NCBI GenBank assembly: GCA_030430535.1
Contig: JAUIKY010000020.1
Location: 1-58,940 of the forward strand
Direction: 5' to 3'
Source: Bacteroidia bacterium
GTDB taxonomy: Bacteria; Bacteroidota; Bacteroidia; Flavobacteriales; Flavobacteriaceae
DNA length: 58,940 nt
The translations under genes and the position numbers were made by a program. Positions 17,908 through 26,739 of this stretch are shown piece by piece. The notes under the pieces are model-generated. The model did no database searches and was not told where the DNA came from. It saw only the letters and a program-made list of their open reading frames with translations. Position 1 is the stretch's first letter; every line of letters starts with the position of its first letter.

Positions 17908-19782
17908 ATGGCAGACATCATACAGCTTTTACCCGACCACGTTGCAAACCAAATTGCCGCTGGAGAAGTTGTACAACGCCCGGCCTCAGTAGTAAAGGAA
18001 CTTTTGGAAAATGCTATTGACGCTGGTGCAGACACGATAAAACTTATTATAAAAGACGCCGGAAAAACCCTTGTGCAAGTGATTGATAACGGCAAGGGCA
18101 TGAGTCCAACCGATGCACGATTGAGTTTTTCACGACACGCTACCTCAAAAATCAGGAATGCCGAAGATTTGTTCCAATTGCATACCAAAGGATTCCGTGG
18201 TGAAGCCTTGGCCAGTATCGCTGCCATTGCCCATGTAGAACTGAAAACCAAACAGCCCGATGATGATGTGGGGACGTGTTTAGTGATTGAGGGCAGCAAT
18301 GTAACTTCGCAAGATGTGGTGGTAACACCAACGGGAACATCGGTTTCGGTGAAAAACCTGTTTTTCAATATCCCTGCGCGACGCAATTTTTTAAAATCGG
18401 ACGCCGTGGAATTGCGCCATGTAATGGACGAATTCCATCGTGTGGCCTTGGCACATCCCAATATTTCGTTTGCCATGTACAATAATGGTAGCGAATCTTT
18501 TAATTTGCCTGTTAGTAACTATCGCCAACGTATCGTTAATATCTTCGGAAATAAAACCAACGAAAAGCTGGTGCCTGTTGATGAAGATACCGAAGTGCTT
18601 AAAATTTCGGGTTTTGTAGGTAAGCCCGAATTCGCCAAAAAAACACGTGGCGAACAGTATTTTTTCGTCAATAACCGATTTATAAAAAGTGCCTATTTAA
18701 ACCACGCTATCGCTTCGGCGTTTGAAGGATTGTTGAAAAATGGTACGCATGCAAGCTACTTTTTGAACTTGAATGTGGATCCGCAAACCATCGATATCAA
18801 TATCCACCCCACAAAAACCGAAATTAAGTTTGATGACGAGCACACGCTTTATGCCTTGTTACGTTCTGCCGTTAAACACAGTTTGGGGCAATTTAATATC
18901 GCGCCAGTGCTCGATTTTGAGCACGACCCTAATTTAGACACCCCGTATAGTTATAAAAACAATCAGGCGCAAGCACCAAAAATAGAGGTCGACAGGAGTT
19001 TTAACCCGTTTAAAACCGAAACTAAATTTTCAGGTAGTTCTTCGGGGAGGCAAACCACTTCTTTTAAACCCACGCCCAATAATTGGGACAGTTTGTATGT
19101 GGGATTAGAATCAAAAGGAAACGATACGGGAGATGATTCTGAAAGTGATTTTAGTGGACTGCAATTTGAAAGTGAGGAAGAAACGGTCTCGATGTTTGAG
19201 AGCGAGCACCCCGTTGAAACAGGTTCTTCTACCTATCAATTACACAACAAATATATTGTCAGTACCATAAAATCGGGCATGTTGCTGATAGACCAACACC
19301 GCGCGCACCAACGTATATTGTACGAAGAGTTTTTAAAAAACATCACTATCAAGGAAGCGACGAGTCAGCAATTACTGTTTCCGTTGCAGTTGCATTTTTC
19401 ATCGCAGGATATCGAGGTGGTCAAGCAATTGAAAAGTGATTTGGAACACACCGGATTTGTGTTCTCAAAGGTTGATGATGGCGAAGTGGAAATAACCGGA
19501 GTGCCTGTTGGTGTTCCCGAGAGTGAGGTGTCCATTGTTTTGGAACAGCTTATTAGCGATGTGGAAAATGAGGTGCCCGACAGCCATTTTTCGGCCACCG
19601 ATCTTATGGCAAAATCCATGGCAAAAAGTTTGGCCATAAAAACGGGGCAGACTTTAAAGAGCGACGAACAGGAATATTTGGTAAACAAGCTTTTTGCTTG
19701 TAAAGAACCCAATATGTCGCCTGCCAACCGAACAGCGTTTGTTACCATGAGCGTTGACGAGTTGGATAAAAAATTTATGTGA
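17908..19782 (+). CDS. mutL: DNA mismatch repair protein MutL
   Basis: 624 aa. The N-terminal GHKL ATPase is intact: ENAIDAGADTIKLII, VIDNGKGM, the ATP lid TKGFRGEALASIAAIAHVEL and the transducer FFVNNRFIKSAYLNHAI. A low-complexity linker spans about residues 350-440. The C-terminal dimerisation domain carries DQHRAHQRILYEEF from residue 462. The metal-binding endonuclease motif of MutL homologues (DQHA-x2-E-x4-E) is only partly kept here (Gln in place of the first Glu), and the late C-(P/N)-H-G-R-P motif is missing, with NMSPANRTAF instead. It may therefore act as a matchmaker without, or with an altered, nicking activity. Confidence 0.95.
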   Translation: MADIIQLLPDHVANQIAAGEVVQRPASVVKELLENAIDAGADTIKLIIKDAGKTLVQVIDNGKGMSPTDARLSFSRHATSKIRNAEDLFQLHTKGFRGEALASIAAIAHVELKTKQPDDDVGTCLVIEGSNVTSQDVVVTPTGTSVSVKNLFFNIPARRNFLKSDAVELRHVMDEFHRVALAHPNISFAMYNNGSESFNLPVSNYRQRIVNIFGNKTNEKLVPVDEDTEVLKISGFVGKPEFAKKTRGEQYFFVNNRFIKSAYLNHAIASAFEGLLKNGTHASYFLNLNVDPQTIDINIHPTKTEIKFDDEHTLYALLRSAVKHSLGQFNIAPVLDFEHDPNLDTPYSYKNNQAQAPKIEVDRSFNPFKTETKFSGSSSGRQTTSFKPTPNNWDSLYVGLESKGNDTGDDSESDFSGLQFESEEETVSMFESEHPVETGSSTYQLHNKYIVSTIKSGMLLIDQHRAHQRILYEEFLKNITIKEATSQQLLFPLQLHFSSQDIEVVKQLKSDLEHTGFVFSKVDDGEVEITGVPVGVPESEVSIVLEQLISDVENEVPDSHFSATDLMAKSMAKSLAIKTGQTLKSDEQEYLVNKLFACKEPNMSPANRTAFVTMSVDELDKKFM

Positions 19783-19834
19783 TAATACCTTTGAAAAGTC
19801 ATAGCTTTTCAAAAGGAAAAGAATATTTTAAATT

Positions 19835-20584
19835 ATGATGCAAGTTTCAGAAACCGTTAAACATTTAATCATCATTAACGTGATTATGTTTGTGGGCACT
19901 CTGGCCATTGGTAACGGTACTTTGTTTTACGAATGGTTCGCTTTATATTTTCCGAAAAATGATGCCTTTCAGCCCTGGCAAATTCTAACCCATATGTTTA
20001 TGCACGGTGGGTTTATGCATATTTTCTTTAATATGTTTGCTCTTTGGATGTTTGGCACGCCTGTGGAACAGGTTTTAGGTTCGAGACGATTTTTATTTTT
20101 ATACATATCGGCCGGCCTGGGTGCTGTGTTGTTACAAGTGGGGTACTATTATTTTCAATACATACCCAATTACAGCGCGCTATTGGAAACGGGAATGTCG
20201 CCTGAAAATATCAAACAAATGCTTACCACAAATAAAGTGATGGCTGGTACTTCGGCAACACAAGTTGAAATGCTGAAGTCTATTTTTCCTGCTTTTAACG
20301 CCTCTATGGTAGGAGCATCCGGCTGTATTATGGGCGTTATGGCGGCTTTTGGTATGATGAATCCCGAAGCTAGATTAATGCTGATATTTTTACCGGTTCC
20401 CATTAAAGCGAAGTATTTTATTCCCGGAATTATTATTTTAGATTTGATTTCAGGACTTACAGGTCAGTCGTTTTTTAGTCCGAGTAACACAGCATACATG
20501 GCACACGTTGGTGGTGCACTGACAGGTTTTTTCATTATGTGGTATTGGAAAAAGAATCAGTTTAACCAAAACCGTTGGTATTGA
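19835..20584 (+). CDS. Rhomboid-family intramembrane serine protease
   Basis: 249 aa with six hydrophobic segments. The rhomboid features are present: HMFMHGGFMHIFFNMFALWM with the His and Asn of the L1/TM2 region, the nucleophile motif GASG with Ser162 and the catalytic His224 in AHVGGALTGFF. It cleaves membrane proteins within or next to the bilayer; the substrate is unknown. It overlaps the second rhomboid gene by one base (TGATG), a typical pair in Flavobacteriia. Confidence 0.93.
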   Translation: MMQVSETVKHLIIINVIMFVGTLAIGNGTLFYEWFALYFPKNDAFQPWQILTHMFMHGGFMHIFFNMFALWMFGTPVEQVLGSRRFLFLYISAGLGAVLLQVGYYYFQYIPNYSALLETGMSPENIKQMLTTNKVMAGTSATQVEMLKSIFPAFNASMVGASGCIMGVMAAFGMMNPEARLMLIFLPVPIKAKYFIPGIIILDLISGLTGQSFFSPSNTAYMAHVGGALTGFFIMWYWKKNQFNQNRWY

Positions 20585-21435
20585 TGAATAGTTTTTTGCA
20601 AAACATAAAATACAAGTTTGCCAACCTAAATGTGTTGGAAAAAATTATCGCGATAAACGTGGTGGTTTTTGTTTTGGGCTTATTGCTGAAAAGCGTTATG
20701 CACTGGTTTAAACTGCCAAGCGATTTTGGTGATGCTATACTGCAGCCGTGGAGTATTGTAACTTATGCGTTTTTGCATTTCGATATATGGCACTTGCTCT
20801 TCAACATGTTATGGTTGTATTTTTTAGGGCAGATGTTCCTGAATTTGTTCAGTCCTAAAATGGCGCTTAATGTTTATTTTTTAGGGGCTATTTTCGGCGG
20901 ATTGCTCTTTATGTTGGGCTATACGTTACTGCCTAGTTTTTTTGGAGGTTACTCTACCTTGGTGGGAGCATCGGCGGCTGTTCGGGCCTTGCTTATTTTT
21001 CTTTGCGCATATATGCCCAATCAAGAGATTCGCTTTTTCACTTTCAATTTAAAACTGTGGTACATTGGTGCTGCTATTGTTGTGCTCGATTTGTTAGGGT
21101 TGTTCGGGGCCAATTCCGGTGGGAACCTAGCGCATTTAGGTGGTGCACTTTTGGGTTATTTTTATGCCAAACAACTATTGAAGGGCCAAGATTTCGGTAA
21201 AGGTTTTGAGCGTATTATGGATACCGTGGCAGGCTGGTTTAAGCCTTCAAAAAAAACACCGTTAAAAACCGTTCACAAAAATAAAAGTAAGGTGGGTGGC
21301 TATACTAAATCAGATTTTAAAGAGTTTAACAACCAAAAGAAAATCGATGTGATTCTCGATAAAATTAGCAAAAGCGGTTACGATAGCTTAACAGCCGAAG
21401 AAAAAGAATTTTTGTTTAGGGCGGGGAAAAAGTAG
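20584..21435 (+). CDS. Second rhomboid-family protease, with a GASA nucleophile motif
   Basis: About 283 aa from ATG 20584, which overlaps the preceding stop as TGATG. A longer reading uses TTG 20575. Six membrane segments and the region FLHFDIWHLLFNMLWLYFLG are present. The GxSG motif reads GASA (Ser130) and the catalytic His is His184 in AHLGGALLGYF. Ser and His are kept, so it may be active despite the Gly to Ala change. The C-terminal cytosolic tail (PSKKTPLKTVHKNKSK to FLFRAGKK) is the DUF6576-like extension often seen in flavobacterial rhomboids. Confidence 0.9.
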   Translation: MNSFLQNIKYKFANLNVLEKIIAINVVVFVLGLLLKSVMHWFKLPSDFGDAILQPWSIVTYAFLHFDIWHLLFNMLWLYFLGQMFLNLFSPKMALNVYFLGAIFGGLLFMLGYTLLPSFFGGYSTLVGASAAVRALLIFLCAYMPNQEIRFFTFNLKLWYIGAAIVVLDLLGLFGANSGGNLAHLGGALLGYFYAKQLLKGQDFGKGFERIMDTVAGWFKPSKKTPLKTVHKNKSKVGGYTKSDFKEFNNQKKIDVILDKISKSGYDSLTAEEKEFLFRAGKK

Positions 21436-21495
21436 CGGATGCTTTACGCTAAACTATCAAACTTAGGTGGACTGCAAATAGGTGGTTAGCAAAAT

Positions 21496-22518
21496 ATGGA
21501 CAAACTCAGTTTCATAAATAAGATTATTTATTGGGTAAACGTGCTGGTCGCTTTACTCTTGTTATTCTCTTTTGTTTTGCCGTTTTTGCCTCCAAAAACC
21601 TTTGCTATTTTAGCGGTGGTCAATTTAGGGGTGTCGTTGTTGATCATCCTCAATGTACTGTTTTTTTTGTATTGGTTGGTCAAAATAAAAAAACAGTTGC
21701 TCTTATCGCTTACTGTGCTGGTTATTGGTTATTTTTCTTTTGGTTCGCTCTATAAATTTTCGGCTTCCAAAAAGATTGATCACCCCAATAATTTCAGGGT
21801 GATGAACTACAATGTGAGGTTGTTTAACCTTTACGAATGGATTCCCGAAAAAGGTGTAGAAACCAAAATAACCGACTTCATTAAAAAAGAAGCTCCCGAT
21901 GTGTTGTGTTTACAGGAATACCATCCACATAAAAACATCGATTTGTCGTTTTTCGATTATAAATTTGAAAAGCTATCGGGGAATAAGGCCAAATACGGAC
22001 AGGCCATTTTTTCGAAATTTCCCATTGTCAATTCGGGTTCCATCGAATTTCCCAATACGGCGAACAATGCCATTTTTGCCGATGTGGTTAACGGTAAAGA
22101 TACCATAAGGGTGTACAACATCCATTTGGAGTCGTTACGGATCAATACGAATGCCGAAAGCTTGCAAAAGGAAGACTCTGAACGATTATTGAACCGGGTT
22201 AGCACCTCGTTTAAGATGCAGCAGTCCCAAGCCGAATTGTTTTTGAAACACAAAGCACAGTGCCCGTATAAAATGGTAATTTGTGGCGATTTTAACAACA
22301 CAGCGTTCTCGTATGTGTACAGACAGATAAAAGGCGATTTAAACGACGCATTTAAGGAAGCGGGGAATGGTTTTGGTCGTACCTACGACTTTAAGTTTTT
22401 CCCGATTCGGATTGACTTTATTTTAACCGATGAAGCTTTCGAAGTAAATGGTTTTAAAACCTATGATCAGCATTTCTCCGATCATTACCCTATTTCTGCC
22501 ACTTTGAGTTTGGAATAA
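21496..22518 (+). CDS. Endonuclease/exonuclease/phosphatase-family membrane protein
   Basis: 340 aa. Two or three N-terminal membrane helices (residues about 5-85) are followed by an EEP fold: MNYNVRLFNLYEW, DVLCLQEYHPH with the metal-binding Glu, VYNIHLESLRI, VICGDFNNTAFSYVY and the terminal HFSDHYPISATL with the catalytic His. The substrate may be a phosphodiester of nucleic acid, lipid or inositol type; sequence alone does not decide. It follows the two rhomboid genes on the same strand, a conserved set in this family. Confidence 0.88.
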   Translation: MDKLSFINKIIYWVNVLVALLLLFSFVLPFLPPKTFAILAVVNLGVSLLIILNVLFFLYWLVKIKKQLLLSLTVLVIGYFSFGSLYKFSASKKIDHPNNFRVMNYNVRLFNLYEWIPEKGVETKITDFIKKEAPDVLCLQEYHPHKNIDLSFFDYKFEKLSGNKAKYGQAIFSKFPIVNSGSIEFPNTANNAIFADVVNGKDTIRVYNIHLESLRINTNAESLQKEDSERLLNRVSTSFKMQQSQAELFLKHKAQCPYKMVICGDFNNTAFSYVYRQIKGDLNDAFKEAGNGFGRTYDFKFFPIRIDFILTDEAFEVNGFKTYDQHFSDHYPISATLSLE

Positions 22519-22532
22519 TTTATTTTCTATTT

Positions 22533-22558
22533 TTCGCCTTAGCGACTTTGCGAGAGGA
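22533..22558. repeat. Short flavobacterial intergenic repeat
   Basis: TTCGCCTTAGCGACTTTGCG with AGAGG resembles the sequence at 23545-23565 (GCTTAGCATCTTTGCGA). It lies between convergent genes. Confidence 0.4.
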
Positions 22559-22560
22559 AA

Positions 22561-22869
22561 TTACATAAACGAGCAATCCACAACATCGGCAATCATATGA
22601 ATCACCAATCCCAATCCGATGAGTCGTGTTTTCTTCGGAAACAATAAAGCCACATAAATTACCATAGCATAATAGGTGTGAAGTGGATGAAAGTTAATAC
22701 TACACCGATTGGGGTCGAAAATAGGAATTGCCAAAAGATGGTCTAAATCAATTAAAATGCCTGCAACCATTATTAAATAAGCCATTTTCCATTGGGGTTT
22801 AAACCAAATAAGCGCTACTGCCAAAGGCAATAAAAAATGACAACCGTAATGGGTAAAGGTTTGAAGCAT
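22561..22869 (-). CDS. DUF6122-type small membrane protein
   Basis: 102 aa with three or four hydrophobic segments and conserved polar residues inside them: FTHYGCHFLLPLA, GILIDLDHLLA, FHPLHTYYAMV and IHMIADVVDC. The repeated His/Asp within helices resembles the YdjM/LexA-induced membrane-hydrolase fold, where these residues bind metal. The function is not established. The start ATG overlaps the stop of the WbqC gene by one base, so the two are coupled. Confidence 0.75.
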   Translation of the reverse strand: MLQTFTHYGCHFLLPLAVALIWFKPQWKMAYLIMVAGILIDLDHLLAIPIFDPNRCSINFHPLHTYYAMVIYVALLFPKKTRLIGLGLVIHMIADVVDCSFM

Positions 22870-23492
22870 TATGGTAAATTCAGATTTTGAGATTCTAAAT
22901 AATTTAAAGCATTCGGCCCTTCGTTGAACAATAAATCCAAAATACTTAGATTGGGAATAAAGCCGTGTTTGTCGCCAAAAACTTGGGTGTAGGGATCAAA
23001 GTTTTGAGGTGTTTCTTTTTTGGCATTCACTAAGCTTCTGGCATCAGTTTTATCGGTAACTTCCTTTTCAAAAGCATCAGTTTTTTCAATGTTTACATCC
23101 AATTGCAGGCAATCGCAAATGGTTTCAAAACATTTAAAATTGAAGTCTAAAATAAACTCGGCCTTTTCGGTGAATAAAGGTTGAAGTTCGTCTTCGTAAA
23201 ATTCAAAAAAAGGTGATGTGCGGTAGGCAGAAAGTAAGGATTTCCAATGTTGGCTCTGCCAGTTATCCTCATTGAAAATGGTAACGTCTTTGTATTTCTG
23301 ACGGTTTTTTTGGGAATGCACCACGGGAATGTTCAACGCCAACTTTCCGTTGGCACCGTAAATATAGGCCCGATTTCGGTAGGTTTGCTTTACGAAATTA
23401 TCTTCCATCTCAAAAGTCACCTCACGAGCCTTTGCCATAGCAACAAAATGGGCAATATTTGGGAAATATGTGGGGTGTAATAGAATGTTCAT
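22869..23492 (-). CDS. WbqC-family protein
   Basis: 207 aa. The opening LLHPTYFPNIAHFVAMAKA, then VKQTYRNRAYIYGANGKLAL, VPVVHS, WQSQHWKSLLSAYRTSPFFE and the final LNLPNYL-type ending are characteristic of the WbqC family, whose members are found with surface-polysaccharide genes and may transfer or modify sugar groups; no enzyme activity is certain. In Flavobacteriia the gene usually stands next to lepB, as here (lepB ends at 23646). Confidence 0.85.
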   Translation of the reverse strand: MNILLHPTYFPNIAHFVAMAKAREVTFEMEDNFVKQTYRNRAYIYGANGKLALNIPVVHSQKNRQKYKDVTIFNEDNWQSQHWKSLLSAYRTSPFFEFYEDELQPLFTEKAEFILDFNFKCFETICDCLQLDVNIEKTDAFEKEVTDKTDARSLVNAKKETPQNFDPYTQVFGDKHGFIPNLSILDLLFNEGPNALNYLESQNLNLP

Positions 23493-23515
23493 ACATTTAT
23501 CATTCCTGAAAATTT

Positions 23516-23625
23516 AGCCACTGTGTTTCAATATCTGAAAACCTTTGTGGCTTAGCATCTTTGCGATAATATTTTTATCCTCTCACTAAGGCGCAAAAGA
23601 CGCCAAGGAAAACATGTTTAATTAT
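23516..23625. repeat. Repeat-like spacer between lepB and the WbqC gene
   Basis: Contains GCCACTGTGTTTC, GGCTTAGCATCTTTGCGATA and CTCACTAAGGCGCAAAAGAC. These are the small 'cttagcg..tttgcg' and 'aaggcgcaaag' motifs that recur in flavobacterial intergenic DNA and may fold into a weak stem. No gene is seen. Confidence 0.4.
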
Positions 23626-23645
23626 CGCAAGCACTTGATAGCAAT

Positions 23646-25220
23646 TTAACTATTAGCCTTTTTATGTTTTCTCCATTTGCTAAATCCAATCCAACCCGCT
23701 AATAAAATTAAAAATGGAATAAGATAAGAAGTCGCTTTGCCTTCGCCGCTAACGGTAGTGAAGAAGCGCTCCCAACGGGGACTAGCTCCATCCCAGCTCA
23801 TCCAAATGAACACGGGTTTGCCAACCACGTGGTCAAACGGTACAAAGCCCCAAGCCCTGGCATCGATGGAGTTGTGGCGGTTATCGCCCATCATCCAATA
23901 GTAGTTTTGCTTGAAGGTGTATTGGTCGGTTACCTTACCATTAATCAAAATTTGGTTGCCTTTTACTTGTAGTGTGTTGCCTTCGTATTCGGTAATCACA
24001 CGCTTGTAAAGTGGTAAATTGTTGAGATTGATATTGATGGTTTTGCCTTCCTCGGGAATATATAGTGGGCCAAACTGATCCACGTTCCAATTATAATCGG
24101 GGTGATGCGGGAAAATATTCGGGTCGCGAACACCTTTTTCTTTGATGTTTGGCGTAATGCTTACCACATTGGGGTGGTTTTTAAATTTCGCCAATGCTTC
24201 GTCAGAAATGGCCGAAAAATAATAAGTGTTTTGGTTATTGATGATACCAAAACCGTCGGTAATATCATACCGTTCCTTTACAAATTTAGGATTGAACTGG
24301 TTGGCTTTAGGCTGCACATAATAGCTGAATTGTAAATGAGCCCTATCCGGCAACTCGTTTTTCTTTCCGTTGATGTAAACATAGCCATCTCGAACTTCTA
24401 AAGTATCGCCAGCTACACCCACACAACGCTTTACTAAATTGGTTTTTTTGTCGATAGGCTTATAATAATTACGGTCGGGATGAAAATCGTTCATATCCAA
24501 CAGCGTATCGGCGGGTTGGTTGAAAACCACAATGTCGTTACGCTCAATATCTTCAAATCCTGGTAGCCTCAAATAGGGCAGTTGTAATTTGTTTTTCCAA
24601 GAATTGCTGCCTTTGTGGTCGTCGAATAAATAAGATTTTGTTCCTAATTTCGGAATGGTATCATGTACCATAGGTGCAGCAACGGTAGTCATGGGTACTC
24701 GCGCGCCGTAATGAAACTTGCTCACAAAAAGGAAATCGCCCACCAATAGTGATTTTTCCAAAGAGGACGACGGAATGGTAAACGGCTGAATGAAATAGGT
24801 ATGTACAATCGTAGCAGCCACAATAGCGAAAAGAATGGAGCTGGTCCACTCGCCAGACCCCGATTTGGGTTGTAAACTGCGGTCTTTTACGTGAGTAACA
24901 TCGGCGGCATAGTTCAAATAATAGTTATAAAAGCCTAAGGTAACAACGGCCAAAAAGGTATCTAAATAGGTGTTTTTTCCAAAGCTTCTGGCGGTCTCCA
25001 CCCAAATTACGGGAAACATGATGAGGTTAACAATGGGTAAAAACAAGAGGAATACCCACCACCAAGGGCGGTTAATAATTTTCATTAAAACTACCGCATT
25101 GTAAACAGGAACAAAAGCCTCCCAAGCTTGTCGGCCGGCTTTAATATATAATTTCCAAGTGCCTAAACCATGAATCACTTGAATAATTAAAATGAAAATA
25201 AACCACTGAGACCACGTCAT
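23646..25220 (-). CDS. lepB: Signal peptidase I with N-terminal membrane domain
   Basis: 524 aa, longer than the 200-320 aa of most bacterial LepB. Residues 1-110 form a DUF5684-like membrane domain (three to four helices, FVPVYNAVVLMKIINRPWWW). The catalytic part starts with helix SILFAIVAATIVHTYFIQPF; the nucleophile is Ser153 in FTIPSSSLEKSL, and the general base Lys is in NLVKRCVGVAGDTLEV. The late motif YYWMMGDNRHNSIDARAWGF is complete. A large insert of roughly 120 residues lies between the Lys box and the GDNR box. The enzyme removes signal peptides from Sec-exported preproteins. Confidence 0.95.
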   Translation of the reverse strand: MTWSQWFIFILIIQVIHGLGTWKLYIKAGRQAWEAFVPVYNAVVLMKIINRPWWWVFLLFLPIVNLIMFPVIWVETARSFGKNTYLDTFLAVVTLGFYNYYLNYAADVTHVKDRSLQPKSGSGEWTSSILFAIVAATIVHTYFIQPFTIPSSSLEKSLLVGDFLFVSKFHYGARVPMTTVAAPMVHDTIPKLGTKSYLFDDHKGSNSWKNKLQLPYLRLPGFEDIERNDIVVFNQPADTLLDMNDFHPDRNYYKPIDKKTNLVKRCVGVAGDTLEVRDGYVYINGKKNELPDRAHLQFSYYVQPKANQFNPKFVKERYDITDGFGIINNQNTYYFSAISDEALAKFKNHPNVVSITPNIKEKGVRDPNIFPHHPDYNWNVDQFGPLYIPEEGKTININLNNLPLYKRVITEYEGNTLQVKGNQILINGKVTDQYTFKQNYYWMMGDNRHNSIDARAWGFVPFDHVVGKPVFIWMSWDGASPRWERFFTTVSGEGKATSYLIPFLILLAGWIGFSKWRKHKKANS

Positions 25221-25284
25221 AATCTAAAGTTTTAATGTTTTGTAGGTTGTAACTCGCTTTAGGTTGTTACAGTTTTAGGGTGTA

Positions 25285-25989
25285 TTAACCAATATTTAAC
25301 ACATCGTTCATGGTGAAAACCCCCGTTTTATCGGCTAGCCATTCGGCTGCGATAACGGCACCTAGGGCGAAACCTTGTCTGGTATGTGCCACATGCTCGA
25401 TGGTGATGCTATCTACTTCGCTATTGTATGTTACGGTGTGTGTACCCGGTACTTCGGCAATACGTTTGGCAGTTATCGAGATGATGGCTTTGCCGTTTTC
25501 ATCCAATTTCCACTCGTTAAAATTAGCATTGTTTGCAATGATGTCTTCAGCTAATGAAATAGCCGTTCCGCTGGGAGCATCCAGTTTTTTGGTATGGTGA
25601 ATTTCTTCCATCGAAACATTGTACTGTTTCAAAGCGCTCATCATTTTGGCCAACGTTTTGTTCAGTTCAAAAAAGATGTTTACGCCCAAGCTGTAGTTTG
25701 AGGCATAGATAAAACCACCGTTTTTTTCTTTACAAAGTGCTACGGCATCGTTGTATTTGTCCAGCCAGCCCGTAGTGCCCGAAACCACGGGGACACCGTT
25801 ATTCAAACAGTTTGAAATATTGTTGAAAGCCACGGTTGGAATACTAAAATCTATAGCTACATCGGCTTGGGTAATATCGTAATCGTGGTCATCTTTATCA
25901 ACGGTTAAAACCACTTCGTGCCCACGATTTAAGGCAATTTGCTCAATGGTTTTTCCCATTTTTCCGTATCCTAGTAATGCTATTTTCAT
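25285..25989 (-). CDS. dapB: 4-hydroxy-tetrahydrodipicolinate reductase
   Basis: About 234 aa from ATG 25989 (MKIALLGYGKMGKTIEQ). A longer frame to 26058 adds a low-complexity lead and is unlikely. The enzyme reduces the dipicolinate intermediate with NAD(P)H in lysine and diaminopimelate synthesis. Features: Rossmann GYGKMG, DFSIPTVAFNN, VVSGTTGW, YASNYSLGVNIFFEL, the substrate-binding EEIHHTKKLDAPSGTA and the closing FALGAVIAAEWL. It lies in the conserved parA-parB-DUF5683-dapB-lepB order. Confidence 0.95.
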   Translation of the reverse strand: MKIALLGYGKMGKTIEQIALNRGHEVVLTVDKDDHDYDITQADVAIDFSIPTVAFNNISNCLNNGVPVVSGTTGWLDKYNDAVALCKEKNGGFIYASNYSLGVNIFFELNKTLAKMMSALKQYNVSMEEIHHTKKLDAPSGTAISLAEDIIANNANFNEWKLDENGKAIISITAKRIAEVPGTHTVTYNSEVDSITIEHVAHTRQGFALGAVIAAEWLADKTGVFTMNDVLNIG

Positions 25990-26118
25990 CTGTTTATTTT
26001 TATTTGTTTTTTTAATGTTCAGATGTAATTCGCCATTAAACATCTCGGTGGGTATCAAGATTTGTTATGGCTCATTTCATATTCTATATTCTGTTTTAAA
26101 CTCCTTTAGAGTTAAAAT

Positions 26119-26739
26119 TTAAAATTTAAAGTTTAAAGTGAGCCCCAAATTGCTAGTGGCATCTATTTCGTTAAATTTATAATGTGGTGCCAAAGATAAG
26201 TTTTCATCGACATTATATTGCATTAAATGCGCATCAACATTGGCATCGATAATATTTAAGGCGTAAAGCCCAAAAGTAACCAAGAGGGAAATCTCTTTGT
26301 TTCTTCTGTAAAATTTTTGTGCATCTTCAAGCCTACTTGTGCTAATTCTTGGGGTGTCTAGCTTGTTGCCTTGTCCGTCAAAATAAAATTCGTCGGTTTC
26401 AAAACCCGCCAATCGACTTTTGTAGGCATCGCGGTAGCGGTTATATTCTTTGTTGTTGTTAATGTAGAAATACACACCTGTACCGATAGCCCCGTAAACA
26501 ATAGGGATTTTCCAATATTTTTTGTTGTAGGCTTGTCCCAAACCGGGTAAAATGGCCGATAAAAATGCGGCTTTAGCAGGGGCTAGGGGATTGATGACTA
26601 CGCCCGGTTTCGAAATAGAATCGACCGCCACGAGGGGTTCGGGCAAAGCTTCCTGTTTAGGAGGCGTATCTTGTGCCAGTAGTGAAAGGCTCCATAAAAA
26701 AGCAAATGCTCCTGCCCACAGGAATTTATTTGGAATCAC
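26119..26739 (-). CDS. DUF5683 protein
   Basis: 206 aa. A signal peptide (FLWAGAFAFLWSLSLLAQ) is followed by a proline-rich segment. The DUF5683 core comes next: PAKAAFLSAILPGLGQAYNK, KYWKIPIVYGAIGTGVYFYI and YRRNKEISLLVTFGLYALNI. The last part (LSLAPHYKFNEIDATSNLGL) is beta-rich. It is an exported or membrane protein of unknown function. The first 14 bp overlap the end of parB, indicating translational coupling. Confidence 0.88.
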   Translation of the reverse strand: MIPNKFLWAGAFAFLWSLSLLAQDTPPKQEALPEPLVAVDSISKPGVVINPLAPAKAAFLSAILPGLGQAYNKKYWKIPIVYGAIGTGVYFYINNNKEYNRYRDAYKSRLAGFETDEFYFDGQGNKLDTPRISTSRLEDAQKFYRRNKEISLLVTFGLYALNIIDANVDAHLMQYNVDENLSLAPHYKFNEIDATSNLGLTLNFKF

